From Fulvitalea axinellae (GTDB taxonomy: Bacteria; Bacteroidota; Bacteroidia; Cytophagales; Cyclobacteriaceae), in assembly GCF_036492835.1 (NCBI RefSeq), contig NZ_AP025314.1, forward strand, positions 4,196,010 through 4,260,009: 64,000 nt of DNA, in the 5' to 3' direction. Within the stretch, counting starts at the first letter, position 1. Each line of letters opens with the position of its first letter. Under the pieces are notes generated by a model. It searched no databases, was not told where the DNA came from, and saw only the letters and a list, made by a program, of their open reading frames with translations. A program made the position numbers and the translations under genes. Below are positions 8,372 through 16,976 of this stretch, piece by piece.

Positions 8372-10153
8372 TTACATGCGCTCCGGTACGTCAACTCCGA
8401 GCAAGCCCATAGCCGTACGCAACGTATTGGCCACGGCCTTCGAGAGTACCACGCGAAAGCGCAATACCTTCGGATCCGACTCGCCCATAATCGTAAGCTC
8501 GTTGTAGAAGCGGTTAAACTCCTTAGCCAAGTCGTAAGCGTAGTTCGCCACAACCGACGGAGCGTACTCCTCGGCCGCCTCGGCGATACGCTCAGGGAAC
8601 TCGCCCAAAAGCTGGATAACGTCGCGCTCCACTTGCGCAAGCTCCGTAATGTCCGACGGATCGAAAGTGGCCGTGTCAACACCCTCCTGCTCCGCTCTGC
8701 GCAAAATAGACGAGATACGGGCGTGGGTGTACTGGATAAACGGACCTGTGTTCCCCTGGAACTGGATAGATTCCTCAGGGTTGAAAAGCATACGGCGCTT
8801 AGGATCGACTTTCAGCAAGAAGTACTTCAAAGCGCCCAAGCCTAACTGACGGTAAAGCTCAGAAGCCTGCTCTTCGGTAAAGTCCTCAATCTTGCCGAGC
8901 TCTTTGGTGTGTTTGGCCGCCGTTTCGAACATCTCACGCATCAAGTCGTCGGCGTCCACTACCGTTCCCTCACGAGATTTCATTTTGCCGGAAGGCAAGT
9001 CAACCATGCCGTACGACAGGTGGTAGATTCCGTCGGCGTACTCGCGTCCCAATTTCTTGAGAATGCGAATCAGAACGTCGAAATGATAGTCCTGCTCGTT
9101 ACCCACCACGTAAATCGACTTCTCGCAGGCGAACTCTTTGTATTTCAAATCGGCCGTACCCAAGTCCTGGGTCATGTAAACGGAAGTTCCGTCGCCACGG
9201 CGCACGAGCTTCTCGTCCAAGCCCTGGTCGCTGAGGTCGCACCAAACCGACTTGTCCTCCTTTTCGAAGAAAACGCCTTTGGCCAAACCTTCATCCACCA
9301 TGTCCTTGCCCAGCAAGTAAGTGTCCGACTCGTAGTAGTAATGGTCGAATTCAACGCCCATGGTCTTGTACGTAGCGTCAAAGCCTTCGTACACCCAGCC
9401 GTTCATCTTCTTCCAGAGCGCAACAGTAGCCTCGTCGCCGTTTTCCCAGCGCTTCAGCATGGCTTGGGCCTCTTTCATCAAAGGAGCCTCTTTCTTGGCT
9501 TCGTCCTCCGACTTTCCTTCGGATACCAAAGCCTCGATCTCTTTCTTGTACTCCTTATCGAAGCGAACGTAGTATTTACCGATCAGGTGGTCGCCCTTGA
9601 TGCCTGACGACTGCGGAGTTTCGCCTTCGCCAAAACGCTCGTAAGCCAACATTGACTTACAGATATGGATACCGCGGTCGTTTACCAAGTTCACTTTGGT
9701 AACGTCGTATCCGTAGGCGTCCAGAATCTTAGACACCGAATGCCCGAGAAAATTGTTCCTCAAGTGGCCGAGGTGCAATGGCTTGTTCGTATTCGGCGAA
9801 GAGTACTCCACCATTACCTTCCTGCCTTTGCGCTCGTGGATACCGAAACCTTCGCCAGTCATGGCCGCGAAAGCTTTCGCCCAGGCCTCGTCGCTGATTA
9901 CCAGGTTCAGGAAACCTTTCACCACGTTGAAGCCCGAAATAACCTCGCTATTCTCTACGAGGAACTCGCCCATAGCCTCGCCGGTAGCCTCGGGGCTTTT
10001 GCGACTGGCCCTCAGGTAAGGGAATGTCACAAAAGTGATAGCCCCCTCAAAGTCCTTGCGGGTGGGCTGCAATTTGATATCGCTCTCCTCCACGCCGAAA
10101 AGCTCTTTCAGCGCCTGCGCGATATCGGTTTTTATCTGTGAGGAAATATTCAT
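8372..10153 (-). CDS. argS: Arginyl-tRNA synthetase
   Basis: Charges tRNA-Arg; a class I synthetase of 593 residues, the usual size. The N-terminal additional domain is followed by the HIGH-type signature SPNTNKPLHLGHLRNN (near residue 120) and, near 395, GKMKSREG in the KMSKS position. The C-terminal anticodon-binding helical domain ends in GLLGVDVPERM, typical of ArgS. The downstream KdsC-like gene lies behind it in the opposite transcript order (kdsC is upstream, 52 bp away, same strand), so the two may be cotranscribed. Confidence 0.96.
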   Translation of the reverse strand: MNISSQIKTDIAQALKELFGVEESDIKLQPTRKDFEGAITFVTFPYLRASRKSPEATGEAMGEFLVENSEVISGFNVVKGFLNLVISDEAWAKAFAAMTGEGFGIHERKGRKVMVEYSSPNTNKPLHLGHLRNNFLGHSVSKILDAYGYDVTKVNLVNDRGIHICKSMLAYERFGEGETPQSSGIKGDHLIGKYYVRFDKEYKKEIEALVSEGKSEDEAKKEAPLMKEAQAMLKRWENGDEATVALWKKMNGWVYEGFDATYKTMGVEFDHYYYESDTYLLGKDMVDEGLAKGVFFEKEDKSVWCDLSDQGLDEKLVRRGDGTSVYMTQDLGTADLKYKEFACEKSIYVVGNEQDYHFDVLIRILKKLGREYADGIYHLSYGMVDLPSGKMKSREGTVVDADDLMREMFETAAKHTKELGKIEDFTEEQASELYRQLGLGALKYFLLKVDPKRRMLFNPEESIQFQGNTGPFIQYTHARISSILRRAEQEGVDTATFDPSDITELAQVERDVIQLLGEFPERIAEAAEEYAPSVVANYAYDLAKEFNRFYNELTIMGESDPKVLRFRVVLSKAVANTLRTAMGLLGVDVPERM

Positions 10154-10205
10154 CGGATTCGGCTCTTATGCTCTTATTTCAATTTTCGTTAAGGAGGCTT
10201 CCGGC

Positions 10206-10691
10206 TTAGTAGCGCAGAAGGTAATCATCGACCAATTCGCGGAAAGCGGCCTCGCCACCACCGCGCGAAAGCACGATATCGGCCTCTTCTCTGACAGCCC
10301 TTACGGCGTCGGAAGGGCAAACGGACAATCCCACAAGCTTCATCAGCTCGATATCGTTCACGTCGTCGCCCACATAAGCGATTTCGTGCATTTCCAAGCC
10401 CAAGGGCTCGATCCACGCCCGAAGCACGTCCACTTTTGGCTTGTCACCTACATAGCACATGTCCACGCCCAATACCCTGGCTCGTCTGTGAACCATCTCT
10501 TTGGAATGGCCGTGGCTGATGATCGCGACTTTCTTGCCGACTTTCATCAACATTTTCATAGCCATGCCATCCTTGGCGTTGAATTTTTTGAATTCGTCCC
10601 CACTTTCGGCGTAATACATGCCGCCGTCGGTAAGCGTACCGTCCACGTCCGTGGCCACCAGCTTGATCGCGTTGATTTTGTCTTTGATCAT
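10206..10691 (-). CDS. kdsC: KdsC-like HAD phosphatase (KDO 8-phosphate phosphatase family)
   Basis: A 161-residue C0-type HAD phosphatase. Motif I DVDGTLTDGG is at about residues 15-24, with the FNAKDG segment and the conserved basic-site stretch GDKPK. Motif IV GDDVNDIEL precedes a C-terminal GGGEAAFREL, which matches the GG-GAxRE tail of KdsC. KdsC removes phosphate from KDO 8-phosphate in lipopolysaccharide core synthesis. In place of the usual G-R-x-S after motif II this protein has SHGHSK, a small departure, so a related sugar-acid phosphate substrate is possible. It is the first gene before argS on the same strand. Confidence 0.82.
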   Translation of the reverse strand: MIKDKINAIKLVATDVDGTLTDGGMYYAESGDEFKKFNAKDGMAMKMLMKVGKKVAIISHGHSKEMVHRRARVLGVDMCYVGDKPKVDVLRAWIEPLGLEMHEIAYVGDDVNDIELMKLVGLSVCPSDAVRAVREEADIVLSRGGGEAAFRELVDDYLLRY

Positions 10692-10703
10692 AACCTTCCC
10701 CTT

Positions 10704-10734
10704 AAAAAAACATCCGGCCTTAACAGCGGCCGGA
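10704..10734 (-). promoter_or_regulatory. Terminator-like hairpin in the kdsC leader
   Basis: On the minus strand CCGGCC and GGCCGG (10713-10718 and 10728-10733) form a stem followed closely by seven T (10704-10710), ending 13 bases before the kdsC ATG. It has the shape of an intrinsic terminator in a leader, so it could attenuate kdsC-argS or stop read-through. I see no leader peptide. Confidence 0.5.
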
Positions 10735-10813
10735 ATTCCTTGCGAATTTAGTCAAAATCATCAGATTTTCCCGAATTTAATCGAAGCGCAAACGTCACAG
10801 TCGCCTATAAACG

Positions 10814-10846
10814 AAAAAAGGCCTCTCCAAAACTGAAAAGGCCTTA
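10814..10846 (-). terminator. Terminator after the tRNA-Gln array
   Basis: On the minus strand AAGGCCT and AGGCCTT pair around a 14-base loop and are followed by a T run (plus-strand A run 10814-10819). It lies just after the last tRNA-Gln. Confidence 0.7.
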
Positions 10847-10856
10847 ATTGTATCTG

Positions 10857-10929
10857 TTGCCCGACTAGGGCTCGAACCTAGACTCTTCTGAACCAAAATC
10901 AGACGTGTTGCCAGTTACACCATCGGGCA
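10857..10929 (-). tRNA. tRNA-Gln (anticodon UUG), copy 5 in transcription order
   Basis: A 73-base cloverleaf: acceptor stem TGCCCGA/TCGGGCA with discriminator A, anticodon stem TCTGA/TCAGA around loop TTTTGGT giving anticodon TTG, and T-loop GGTTCGAGCC. CCA is not encoded. It is identical to the four other copies to its right and is the last before the terminator. Confidence 0.97.
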
Positions 10930-10954
10930 TTGTCGCTTTTCCGTTCCGTGATGG

Positions 10955-11027
10955 TTGCCCGACTAGGGCTCGAACCTAGACTCTTCTGAACCAAAATCAG
11001 ACGTGTTGCCAGTTACACCATCGGGCA
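10955..11027 (-). tRNA. tRNA-Gln (anticodon UUG), copy 4
   Basis: Same 73-base sequence as its neighbours, with the TTG anticodon in loop TTTTGGT and no encoded CCA. The spacer to the next copy downstream is 25 bases. Confidence 0.97.
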
Positions 11028-11056
11028 TCACAAAACGCTTAGCGTCTCCAAACTTG

Positions 11057-11129
11057 TTGCCCGACTAGGGCTCGAACCTAGACTCTTCTGAACCAAAATC
11101 AGACGTGTTGCCAGTTACACCATCGGGCA
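11057..11129 (-). tRNA. tRNA-Gln (anticodon UUG), copy 3
   Basis: Same 73-base sequence and TTG anticodon. The spacer to the next copy downstream is 29 bases, and the spacers are unrelated in sequence although the genes are identical. Confidence 0.97.
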
Positions 11130-11199
11130 AGCTTGAATTAAATTCTATGTCAAAACGGGGAAATTCCCGTCGGCGAAAACGCTTGACGCTTTCGCTTTG

Positions 11200-11272
11200 T
11201 TGCCCGACTAGGGCTCGAACCTAGACTCTTCTGAACCAAAATCAGACGTGTTGCCAGTTACACCATCGGGCA
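11200..11272 (-). tRNA. tRNA-Gln (anticodon UUG), copy 2
   Basis: Same 73-base sequence and TTG anticodon. The spacer to copy 3 is 70 bases, about twice the size of the later spacers. Confidence 0.97.
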
Positions 11273-11348
11273 TCCTAAAATATATATTTGACGAGAGGGA
11301 CCTTTGCCCCCTACTCGGAAGACGAAAACGCGGAACGTTTCCGTACTG

Positions 11349-11421
11349 TTGCCCGACTAGGGCTCGAACCTAGACTCTTCTGAACCAAAATCAGACGTGT
11401 TGCCAGTTACACCATCGGGCA
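11349..11421 (-). tRNA. tRNA-Gln (anticodon UUG), copy 1 (promoter-proximal)
   Basis: Same 73-base sequence and TTG anticodon; first of the five in transcription order, about 50 bases after the predicted promoter. The spacer to copy 2 is 76 bases. Confidence 0.97.
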
Positions 11422-11474
11422 AAATCGCAAAGTCAATAAGTATTGATGGGGACTTGTTCCCCTTTTTGCGGATG

Positions 11475-11507
11475 CAAATATGCGACTTTAAGAGGCTTAT
11501 ATCCAAA
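11475..11507 (-). promoter_or_regulatory. Bacteroidota-type promoter for the tRNA-Gln array
   Basis: On the minus strand TTTG, 21 bases, then CATATTTG followed by C. This fits the Bacteroidota primary sigma consensus TTTG / TAnnTTTG with one mismatch and a normal spacer. It points at tRNA-Gln copy 1. A short hairpin (GGGGAC/TTCCCC region, about 11450-11463) lies between it and the first tRNA. Confidence 0.6.
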
Positions 11508-11626
11508 TTTTAAAGCCAAAAAAACGTCATACGTTCAAGCGGAGGCCGTTTCTGGGATTTTCAAAAACTTACAGCGAACTGATAATGAAGCGCCTAAGAG
11601 ACCGTAACGCAAAACAAAAAACCGAC

Positions 11627-11662
11627 AAAAAAATACGCCCGAACACATGTCTGTGCCGGGCG
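11627..11662 (-). terminator. Terminator after ilvE
   Basis: On the minus strand CGCCCG...CGGGCG with an inner CACA/TGTG stem, followed by TATTTTTTT. It lies about 30 bp after the ilvE stop. Confidence 0.85.
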
Positions 11663-11690
11663 AGTGTATTCTCTTTACGGAAAACGGGGA

Positions 11691-12764
11691 TTACATTCTG
11701 CGGATCCAGCCGTGGTTGTCTTCCTGTCTGCCGTATTTGATATCGTCCAAAGTCTTAAGCACCTTGTTCGAGAATTCCCTTTCGGCCACGGCCGGAAGGT
11801 CATAGTCCTTACCTTCGTAACCTATAGTGGCTATCTGGGCGATAGTGGCCGCCGTTCCCGTACCGAAAGCTTCCTGCAAGCGTCCCTCTTCGGCCGCCTT
11901 TATGATATCCTTGATGGCGATCTTGCCTTCCACAATCTCCATTCCCCACTCTTTGGCCAAAGCCAAAACGCTGTTGCGGGTAATGCCGTCCAAAATCGTA
12001 TCGCCCGTGCTGGCCGTCATCAACTTTCCGTCAATGACAAACATCAGGTTCATCGTGCCCGATTCCTCCACGTATTCGTGCGTTACGGCGTCGGTCCAGA
12101 TCAATTGCTGATAACCTTGCTCCTGCGCTTTCTTGGCAGGATAAAGCGACCCGGCATAGTTTCCGGCGGCTTTAGCGAATCCGGTTCCACCCGGACAAGC
12201 GCGGGTGTACTCCGTCTCAATCTTCACGCGAACAGGCTCAGAGTAGTAGGCCCCTACCGGACAAGTAAAGATGATAAACCTATAGTTGGCCGACGGGCGG
12301 ATTCCGATATACTCATCCATAGCGAACACGAACGGACGGATATACAAAGAAGTCTCCGGCTTGTTCGGTACCCAATCCTTGTCCACTTCCATCAATTTCT
12401 CAAGTCCGGCCATAAACAACTCTTCCGGCACATCGGGCATACACATCCGTTCCGCCGAGACATTGAGGCGCTTGGCATTGGCGTCGGGGCGGAAAACCTG
12501 AATGTCACCTTCGGCGGTGCGGTAAGCTTTCAGTCCCTCGAAGACAGACTGCCCGTAATGCAGAATAGCGCTTCCCGGCAACAAAGACAGCGGAGCATAG
12601 GGCTCCACCCTGAAGTCTTTCCATTCGCCGTCAGTGTAGTCGGCCACGAACATGTGGTCGGAATACACCGTTCCGAAAACCATATTGTCGAAATTCACGG
12701 ACGGCAACCGGCTTTCGGCCACCTTGTTCACTTTGATTTCAAAAGTATCCGTCATATCACACAA
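11691..12764 (-). CDS. ilvE: Branched-chain amino acid aminotransferase
   Basis: Transfers amino groups between glutamate and the keto acids of leucine, isoleucine and valine; PLP enzyme of fold type IV, 357 residues, the size of the class II (Bacillus/eukaryote-like) enzymes. The PLP lysine is K198 in GFAKAAGNYAGS, and GGTG (192-195) and QQLIWTD lie at the usual places. The substrate-specific segment YIRPFVFAMDEYIGIRPS is typical of the family. The start could be the ATG at 12764 or the internal ATG three codons later. It stands alone with its own terminator. Confidence 0.95.
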   Translation of the reverse strand: MCDMTDTFEIKVNKVAESRLPSVNFDNMVFGTVYSDHMFVADYTDGEWKDFRVEPYAPLSLLPGSAILHYGQSVFEGLKAYRTAEGDIQVFRPDANAKRLNVSAERMCMPDVPEELFMAGLEKLMEVDKDWVPNKPETSLYIRPFVFAMDEYIGIRPSANYRFIIFTCPVGAYYSEPVRVKIETEYTRACPGGTGFAKAAGNYAGSLYPAKKAQEQGYQQLIWTDAVTHEYVEESGTMNLMFVIDGKLMTASTGDTILDGITRNSVLALAKEWGMEIVEGKIAIKDIIKAAEEGRLQEAFGTGTAATIAQIATIGYEGKDYDLPAVAEREFSNKVLKTLDDIKYGRQEDNHGWIRRM

Positions 12765-13137
12765 GATTTTAAGGATGAGTCTATTCTAAATAATGTGGCG
12801 CCAAACCGGAGGTTTTCCTCTTTGCAAGCCTCAAAAAAACATAAATCGGCTAAAGGAAAACCAAATACGGCCGAATCATATTTCGAAACGTATTGGCACA
12901 CTCATAGTAAAGTTGAGAATTATTTCGCAAAAATCACCAAAACTGAATCATGTAAATCATTTGCCCTAAGCAAAAAACACAGGCAAGAAGAGCTAATCCG
13001 AAGCCCTTCACCGAACGAAACTACCAAAATAAGGCCTTGAACCCCGCCTATACCGTCATTCACCTGCACATGTATTTTCTGGCACGAAAATTCCAGAATA
13101 CTGTAGACGTAAGTTTTTTCAAATAAAACCTCACTAT
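12765..13137. other. Intergenic region without a recognised gene
   Basis: This 373-bp gap separates two divergent genes, ilvE and the cNMP-domain gene, and so must contain both promoters. Short open frames here lack protein-like composition. I see no RNA gene, repeat or riboswitch. Confidence 0.6.
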
Positions 13138-14454
13138 ATGGCATCCGAAACGCTTTCCGTACGAGTCTCAGACAAACTGGCTCTCGTCTGTCCGTTCGAC
13201 GGCCTCAGCTCGGACACTCTCAAAGCTCTGGCCGTATCCGTAAATATCAGGTTTGTCAAAAAAGAAGAAACCGTATTGGAGCAAGGCGCCCCGCCCCCCG
13301 ACAAACTTTACATTGTGGCCGAGGGAAGCATCCGCCTATTTTACCATGACGGTGAGAAGGCCGTGATTCTTGACGACAGAAACGAAGGCGAAATATTTTC
13401 CCCCAGCCCGGACGTTCCGCTCAGCACCCCAAGCCCCTACTCGGCAGTAGCCTCCGACGACTCTTTGCTTTTTGAAATTCCTTGGACAAAAACAAAATCC
13501 ACGTTCCGGGCGCCGTACGCGTCCATGTGCCTCAAACTCTACTCAAGCCTAGCCTCACCCGAAAACATTTTGGTCAAAAGGATATACGACGGGCAATTCT
13601 TCAAGACGATCGACCTCACACTAAAGGAATACCTGAACCCACACAACGCAAAGGAAAACCTACGGATGGACGAAGAGACCCGTCTAAAGTTATTGACCAA
13701 ACGTGAAGCATTGCGCCAAGCGGTTGCCAGATCCACACGCTCAGTCGCCAATTTCGGCGCCCATTCTTTCGTATATCCGGCAGACTGGCCATACACTCCC
13801 AACCAGGCTAACACGCTTCCTGTCAGGATCATTTTCAGCCAGCCAAGAGACGAGAAAAAAAGGCTAATGACTCTGCGCCACTTCGAGGAATTTACCGAAG
13901 AAATCAAAATCCATGTAAAAACGGAAGGGATTCACATGACCTCACCTCTTGGGTGGTGCGATGACGGCAAACACCAACGACGCATAAAGCTTAAACAACC
14001 TTTGGGATTTCTTTCCGGCAATATCGGCTTGTGGCAAAATGTAAACAGCTCTTGGAGCGTAGACGAAAACTCAATTCCAAACCGGCTCCTCTTCCCCTTT
14101 ATCTCATCCCAAGATCATTGGCTAAGCGAAGAGGGAAAGAAACTGACGAAAACCAATTTCAGAAACGGAATTCTTTCTCCGGTTTTCGCTTCCATCCGTT
14201 CCAAAGCGAAAAAAGAAGGCCTAACCTCCACGTCAGACATATTCGAGCTAATCGATCTGCTTTCCCGCTCCGACCATAAAGACGCCGTAAAAATCATGGA
14301 ACTGAAGCACGCCTTGCGCACTCTTTGGCGGTTCCAGAATGAAAATGAGGCTTCTGAGGCATTGGCCTTGCCGGAAACGCCCCTGGAAAAAAAGCTTGTC
14401 TCCACTGCTTTACGGTGCCTCAAAATCAACTGCTTCAGAATTCAAGACGCTTAA
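13138..14454 (+). CDS. cNMP-binding-like protein with a degenerate DUF294 nucleotidyltransferase region
   Basis: A 438-residue protein. Residues about 17-115 look like a cyclic-nucleotide-binding beta roll. The rest follows the plan of DUF294 signal-transduction proteins: a nucleotidyltransferase-like region (about 200-270, with an HFEEFTEEI helix where DUF294 has its YF..LA helix) and a DUF294_C-like end with TPLEKKLVSTALRCLK. The catalytic G-S-x-G-R-x-E and D-Q-D-N motifs of active DUF294 enzymes are not present; TPNQAN sits near the latter position. CBS domains are also missing. It is followed 39 bp later by a degenerate exonuclease-like gene, the usual DUF294 partner. The family assignment is from pattern reading only, so treat it as likely rather than shown. 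Confidence 0.55.
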   Translation: MASETLSVRVSDKLALVCPFDGLSSDTLKALAVSVNIRFVKKEETVLEQGAPPPDKLYIVAEGSIRLFYHDGEKAVILDDRNEGEIFSPSPDVPLSTPSPYSAVASDDSLLFEIPWTKTKSTFRAPYASMCLKLYSSLASPENILVKRIYDGQFFKTIDLTLKEYLNPHNAKENLRMDEETRLKLLTKREALRQAVARSTRSVANFGAHSFVYPADWPYTPNQANTLPVRIIFSQPRDEKKRLMTLRHFEEFTEEIKIHVKTEGIHMTSPLGWCDDGKHQRRIKLKQPLGFLSGNIGLWQNVNSSWSVDENSIPNRLLFPFISSQDHWLSEEGKKLTKTNFRNGILSPVFASIRSKAKKEGLTSTSDIFELIDLLSRSDHKDAVKIMELKHALRTLWRFQNENEASEALALPETPLEKKLVSTALRCLKINCFRIQDA

Positions 14455-14493
14455 ACGAAACCGACACGCTTAACAAAACAGCCCGCTCAGCCT

Positions 14494-15066
14494 ATGGCCT
14501 TTTCTCTACCCAACCCTTTTCGAAGACAACCGGAATTTATCAGCTACTACCACTTGATAAACCGCAAACAGCACCTTCGGCACCAACTTTTGTCCGAAAC
14601 CAGAATGATCGTATTCCGGATTATGACCAGCGGGAGAAATGTCCGCAAAGACACCGTCACATCCTTTGCGGGAATAGCGATAAACAACGGAGTCCTCTGC
14701 CTTAACGATTCTCTGGAAATAAACACAGAGAACCACACAAACGAGAGTTTCGCACAACAGATAATCGAATATCTCAAAGACGCTGTCCTTCTACTTGACG
14801 ACGCGGATTTCCAAGTGCATATGCTCAACAAAACCCTTTCCAAGCACTGTGGCACAAAGCTCCGTAACCTAATCATCAGGCCGGAAACGTGGCTGGAAAA
14901 AGCCATAAAAAAAGAGACGGCCCGTTCCGGGGGCAAACGCCCTGAAACGAACCGTCTCAATCTGATGGAGGCCACTTTTCAGGATGGCCTGGCCCTTCTG
15001 AAATCTTTGGGGAAAACCGCTGGCTTCGACGACACCCGGGTTGGCGCCCTTTTGCCTCACCGCTGA
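14494..15066 (+). CDS. DnaQ-like 3'-5' exonuclease fold with lost catalytic residues
   Basis: A 190-residue protein. Residues 39-75 follow the first strands of DnaQ-type exonucleases (here FRIMTSG, then a KDTVTSFAGIAINNG segment). The D-x-E of motif I is R42 and M44, the motif II Asp (F-D) is F-Q at 106-107, and the H-x5-D of motif III appears as N...E. So all metal ligands seem replaced, and the protein would be inactive as a nuclease. In Bacteroidota an active DnaQ-like exonuclease is often encoded beside a DUF294 protein; here both members look degenerate. It could serve as a binding or regulatory protein, or be a decaying gene, though the frame is intact. Confidence 0.5.
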   Translation: MAFSLPNPFRRQPEFISYYHLINRKQHLRHQLLSETRMIVFRIMTSGRNVRKDTVTSFAGIAINNGVLCLNDSLEINTENHTNESFAQQIIEYLKDAVLLLDDADFQVHMLNKTLSKHCGTKLRNLIIRPETWLEKAIKKETARSGGKRPETNRLNLMEATFQDGLALLKSLGKTAGFDDTRVGALLPHR

Positions 15067-15079
15067 TTTCCCTACCGGA

Positions 15080-15667
15080 TTACAGGCCTTTTACCACTTC
15101 TTTTATTTCTTTCTGGATAGAATTTCCTCTGTCCTTAGCGTACCATTTCTGCACATCGGCGATCATCTTGTCTTTGTTTTCGCCTCCCGCTTCTTTCCAA
15201 GCTTTCACTATAGCCTGAGGCTCTTCCGGTCTCGGTCCCCAAGACGCCACTTCCGCGCCGTCGCTATCGCGGACGAAAATCGCTTTCGGAATGGCGCGTC
15301 CGCCGTTGGTAAGGTAGCGGTCCATCAAGTCAAGGTTATCGTCCCTGAAGAGAATCCGGGTTTTGAGCTTATCGGAAAGTTCCCCGATTTTCGCCAAAAC
15401 AGGAACACTCTGCGAAGCGTCTCCGCACCAAGCTTCGGAAAGAACGATCATGGTATGACTCTCGGTCATATTCTCCACGGCTTCCGCCAAATCCTCGCCT
15501 ATTTTAACCGTCTTTTCCGCACGGTCCATTCTGCGATTGTTCAGCTCCACGTAATCACGCATGCCCGCTCCGCCACGGATATCTCCGGTTTCCAAACTCT
15601 TGTTTGCCAACTCACGATATTCGCCGTAAGTGATACCCGCCTGCAGTGTTTTTTCTTCGGAACCCAT
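15080..15667 (-). CDS. Thioredoxin-family protein with single-Cys WCGDA motif
   Basis: A 195-residue cytoplasmic protein with a thioredoxin fold from about residue 55. The active-site position reads W80-C-G-D-A, one cysteine instead of CxxC, followed by the cis-proline segment AIPKAIF. This variant is common in Bacteroidota thioredoxin-like proteins of unknown role and cannot form the usual intramolecular disulfide. It converges with the exonuclease-like gene, with 13 bp between the stops, and follows the YkvA-like gene by 28 bp on the same strand, so the two are probably one transcript. Confidence 0.8.
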   Translation of the reverse strand: MGSEEKTLQAGITYGEYRELANKSLETGDIRGGAGMRDYVELNNRRMDRAEKTVKIGEDLAEAVENMTESHTMIVLSEAWCGDASQSVPVLAKIGELSDKLKTRILFRDDNLDLMDRYLTNGGRAIPKAIFVRDSDGAEVASWGPRPEEPQAIVKAWKEAGGENKDKMIADVQKWYAKDRGNSIQKEIKEVVKGL

Positions 15668-15695
15668 ATATGTTTTATTTTATACTTTCTAACAA

Positions 15696-16142
15696 CTAAG
15701 AGTACGTCTCCGAAGATTCTTGTACGGACAAGTCATCACTCTGTTTCGTTTTCCACAACCTAAAATTCTCGATATCGCCGGATACGCTCCTGAATACGGC
15801 GGAAATAACCGCCGTATCGTCCAGCCAGCCGGTTACGGGAATAAAGTCGGGGATCACGTCCAGAGGCATCACAAAATAGAGCAAAGCAGCCAAGAGCAAC
15901 ACCAGAGTTTTCCAAGGCACTTCGGTGTAGTCTTTTTTGGCGTAAGCCTTAATCATTTCGGCCGACAGTTTTATTTTGCTCACAAAACCTGAGGCGAAAC
16001 CTTTCTTCGAAATCTGGGCCAAGGCTTTTTCCGCCAAAGTAGACGAACGGGCGGGGTCATCGGCGATCTTCTCCGCGCGCCTTTTCATTTTTCCGAAAAA
16101 TGGAGCTTTCAGACTCCCGATATTCCTGTCCCGTTTCTCCAT
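15696..16142 (-). CDS. YkvA-family (DUF1232) membrane protein
   Basis: A 148-residue protein. The C-terminal half carries the DUF1232 signature: a membrane segment with LLLAALLYFVMPLDVIPDFI (about 85-105), then GWLDDTAVISAVF. The N-terminal half is basic and helical. Function of the family is not established. It is the first gene of a likely pair with the thioredoxin-like gene. Confidence 0.85.
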   Translation of the reverse strand: MEKRDRNIGSLKAPFFGKMKRRAEKIADDPARSSTLAEKALAQISKKGFASGFVSKIKLSAEMIKAYAKKDYTEVPWKTLVLLLAALLYFVMPLDVIPDFIPVTGWLDDTAVISAVFRSVSGDIENFRLWKTKQSDDLSVQESSETYS

Positions 16143-16300
16143 ATCACTTCGTGATTAGTACAGAGTAAATAGTAAAGCGTAAATAGTCTGCTCGGTGGTG
16201 GCCTTAAATCTTTAATGAAAAGTTTGGCAATTCTAACACCGTTCCGCCTATCGCAAACCCTTTTTACTGGATGCTCTTAGCAAGGTTCTGCCCGAATACT

Positions 16301-16828
16301 CTATTCGAACAACGTCCTCACTTCGGCTTTTACCGCCAACAAAGCTTCGGCCAGCGGATCATTTTCGCGGACCATCGCGTTTTCCACCAGCTTGCGGGCC
16401 AACACCAACGACTTGTCGTCTTCCTTACAGCTTTCCGCCGCTTGGTTAATCTGCGACACCATATCTTCAATGGCCGTGCGGACCATATCCCAAGACTTGT
16501 CGCTCATATACACTTGCTGGGCGAGGTTATGGTTGAATTCGTTGCGCACTTCATTGACCAACACCACCTGAAACTCACGAATACTGAACGCCTGTTGGTT
16601 TATCCTTCCCAAAAGGCTCTCTATGCGGGAACGTTCCAAAAGCAGGCAAATCCGCTCATAGGCCTGAAGCCTGTTGGGCAAATAAAGCTCCCGGTTACGG
16701 ATCTTCAGATCCAGTGATTTTTTTTCGAAATCGTTACTCAAAAAAGATCGCACAGTCAGGTACATGGCGTACATCACAATCGCGGCAGGCACCAACACCT
16801 TGAGCAAATCCGCTACAATATCGGTCAT
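16301..16828 (-). CDS. Conserved hypothetical membrane-anchored protein
   Basis: A 175-residue protein with one N-terminal membrane helix (about residues 5-27) and a long helical cytoplasmic region containing NRLQAYERICLLLERSRIESL. Proteins of this pattern are widespread in Bacteroidota and have no assigned function that I know. It diverges from the HesB-like gene. A 158-bp gap to the YkvA gene shows no terminator hairpin. Confidence 0.65.
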   Translation of the reverse strand: MTDIVADLLKVLVPAAIVMYAMYLTVRSFLSNDFEKKSLDLKIRNRELYLPNRLQAYERICLLLERSRIESLLGRINQQAFSIREFQVVLVNEVRNEFNHNLAQQVYMSDKSWDMVRTAIEDMVSQINQAAESCKEDDKSLVLARKLVENAMVRENDPLAEALLAVKAEVRTLFE

Positions 16829-16976
16829 AATCGGTATAGTTTTTCATTCGTCCGGCATATCCGGCTCTCCGCAATTTAAGGATTAGCGTATAGGGTTTCC
16901 AAGGCTTTGCTTAAATTTGCGGATATACATGATCCCGCTTTCGCTAAAGCGGAAACATTTTAACTCTACAGAACAG

